Source: Ditylenchus dipsaci (Eukaryota > Nematoda > Chromadorea > Rhabditida > Anguinidae). Taken from it: a DNA stretch of 64,000 nucleotides. Shown piece by piece: positions 63,212-64,000 of the stretch. A program made the translations under genes and the position numbers. Numbering within the stretch: the first letter of the stretch is position 1; the number at the start of each line of letters is the position of its first letter. Under the pieces are notes generated by a model. The model saw nothing but the letters and a program-made list of their open reading frames with translations. It did not search any database and had not been told where the DNA came from. The stretch is from the NCBI GenBank assembly GCA_004194705.1, contig SADC01001315.1, positions 124,001 to 188,000 of the forward strand, in the 5' to 3' direction.

Positions 63212-64000
63212 CGCTACTATGATATAATTCAACGAAAAAAGCTACTTTGATTTACGCCTTCCAAAATCGGACCTACTTTGATATATTCCTCCCGAAAATT
63301 GACTTTTTCAGAAGTGGTCAATAATCATTTTAAGTTAAAGTTTTGCCATAAAAAGACCGGAAAGGTAATTTTAATAGAGACAAAGGGTTGTATTGGGAGA
63401 GGAATGGAACTTACTCAAGTAACCTTCTATTCAATTGAAAGCCAGTTGAATTCTGCACCGCATAGGTGTTTCAGGTGCGCGGAATTGCTCTCGTATTAAA
63501 TAATACGATCAAATAACTGAAACAACCCGAAACTGTCCGATTTTTATACAATTGACCCGTGAAAAGAACCGCTAGTAGCACTTTTTCAGAGAATTTTTTC
63601 TCTTAACTTGTTCAGCGTGAAATTCCGAACAAAACTTTCGCATTAGTAAAAACCGTATTTGTCCATTGTTAAAAAGCTTTTATATTCTTTTTATCGATTT
63701 TAAGAGGGTATATCAAAGTAGGTCGAGGATTGTGAGGGGTATATCAAAGTAGGTCCGAGGATTGTGAGGGGTATATCAAAGTAGGTCCGAGGATTGTGAG
63801 GGGTATATCAAAGTAGGTCCGAGGATTGTGAGGGGTATATCAAAGTAGGTCCGAGGATTGTGAGGGTATATCAAAGTAGGTCCGAGGATTGTGAGGGGTA
63901 TATCAAAGTAGGTCCGAGGATTGTGAGGGTATATCAAAGTAGGTCCGAGGATTGTGAGGGTATATCAAAGTAGCATTTTTCGGGACGGGTATATCATAGT
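63212..64000. mobile_element. Inverted-end element with 32-bp array, cut by window end
   Basis: ACTATGATATAATTC and GCTACTTTGATTTACG at the left are matched inverted by AAAGTAGCATTTTTCGG and GGTATATCATAGT at the right edge. Nine or so copies of GGTATATCAAAGTAGGTCCG (then AGGATTGTGAGG) fill 63703-63985. A plus open frame at 63278-63499 has no recognised domain. The right terminus may lie at or just past base 64000. Confidence 0.75.

Noticed and set aside
63703..63985. CRISPR-like regular repeats
   Set aside because: The 32-bp units are contiguous with no unique spacers; it is a eukaryotic minisatellite inside an inverted-end element.

Overview
The window is nuclear DNA from a nematode. Three things point there: a ground-like (GRL) domain gene, a domain family known only from nematodes; an intron-rich SMC2 gene with about 29 short exons; and protein-coding genes embedded in dense transposon-derived DNA. 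The species cannot be named from the sequence. No bacterial operons, rRNA or convincing intact tRNA genes were seen.

Host genes, left to right. (1) The last exon of a synaptotagmin-like C2-domain gene (+, 5964-6225). (2) SMC2, the condensin ATPase (-, 15183-21513), complete from ATG to stop with one reading-frame problem in the hinge region. (3) A mitochondrial ribosomal protein bL32 gene (+, 31353-34299), split by a 2.6 kb transposon-filled intron. (4) Exons of a PLP/M6-like membrane protein (-, 38791-39122). (5) A multi-exon gene of unknown function (-, 43081-44758). (6) A small membrane-protein exon (+, 48762-48995). (7) A secreted ground-like protein gene (+, about 49122 to 55589). (8) A G-protein alpha subunit (-, 58106-62440, entering from beyond the right edge).

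Most of the rest is mobile DNA, much of it nested, and many insertions are bounded by target-site duplications (TSDs) that can be read directly. A LINE (438-5651) carries a MULE-type element inside ORF1. A 4.6 kb element (9347-13939, 8-bp TSD) carries an inverted, truncated copy of the ground-like gene, and inside it sits a 1.6 kb element (10117-11722) holding a decayed DEAD-box helicase fragment. The intact ground-like locus at 52-55 kb supplies the empty site for that second insertion. Two hAT elements (22883-25927 and 26184-27779) have perfect 8-bp TSDs. The second lies inside a 5 kb Helitron (26143-31167) that also hosts a small Merlin-like element. A deleted pogo-like element (35417-36775) has a set of miniature relatives. 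A Harbinger-like element (41691-42834) encodes a Myb/SANT protein. A hAT miniature element at 45 kb is itself split by a relative of the 9.3 kb element. Very long foldback elements lie at 6.6-8.2 kb and 49.2-50.9 kb.

The most unusual theme is that elements from several unrelated DNA-transposon classes have fixed short termini but carry, just inside them, inverted arrays of a short word (6-20 bp) that is uniform within one element and different in the next, even between near relatives with the same ends. Nested gene capture at the 9.3-13.9 kb locus is the second strong theme. Single-base breaks in C-runs and in otherwise intact genes suggest that some frameshifts may be assembly errors.
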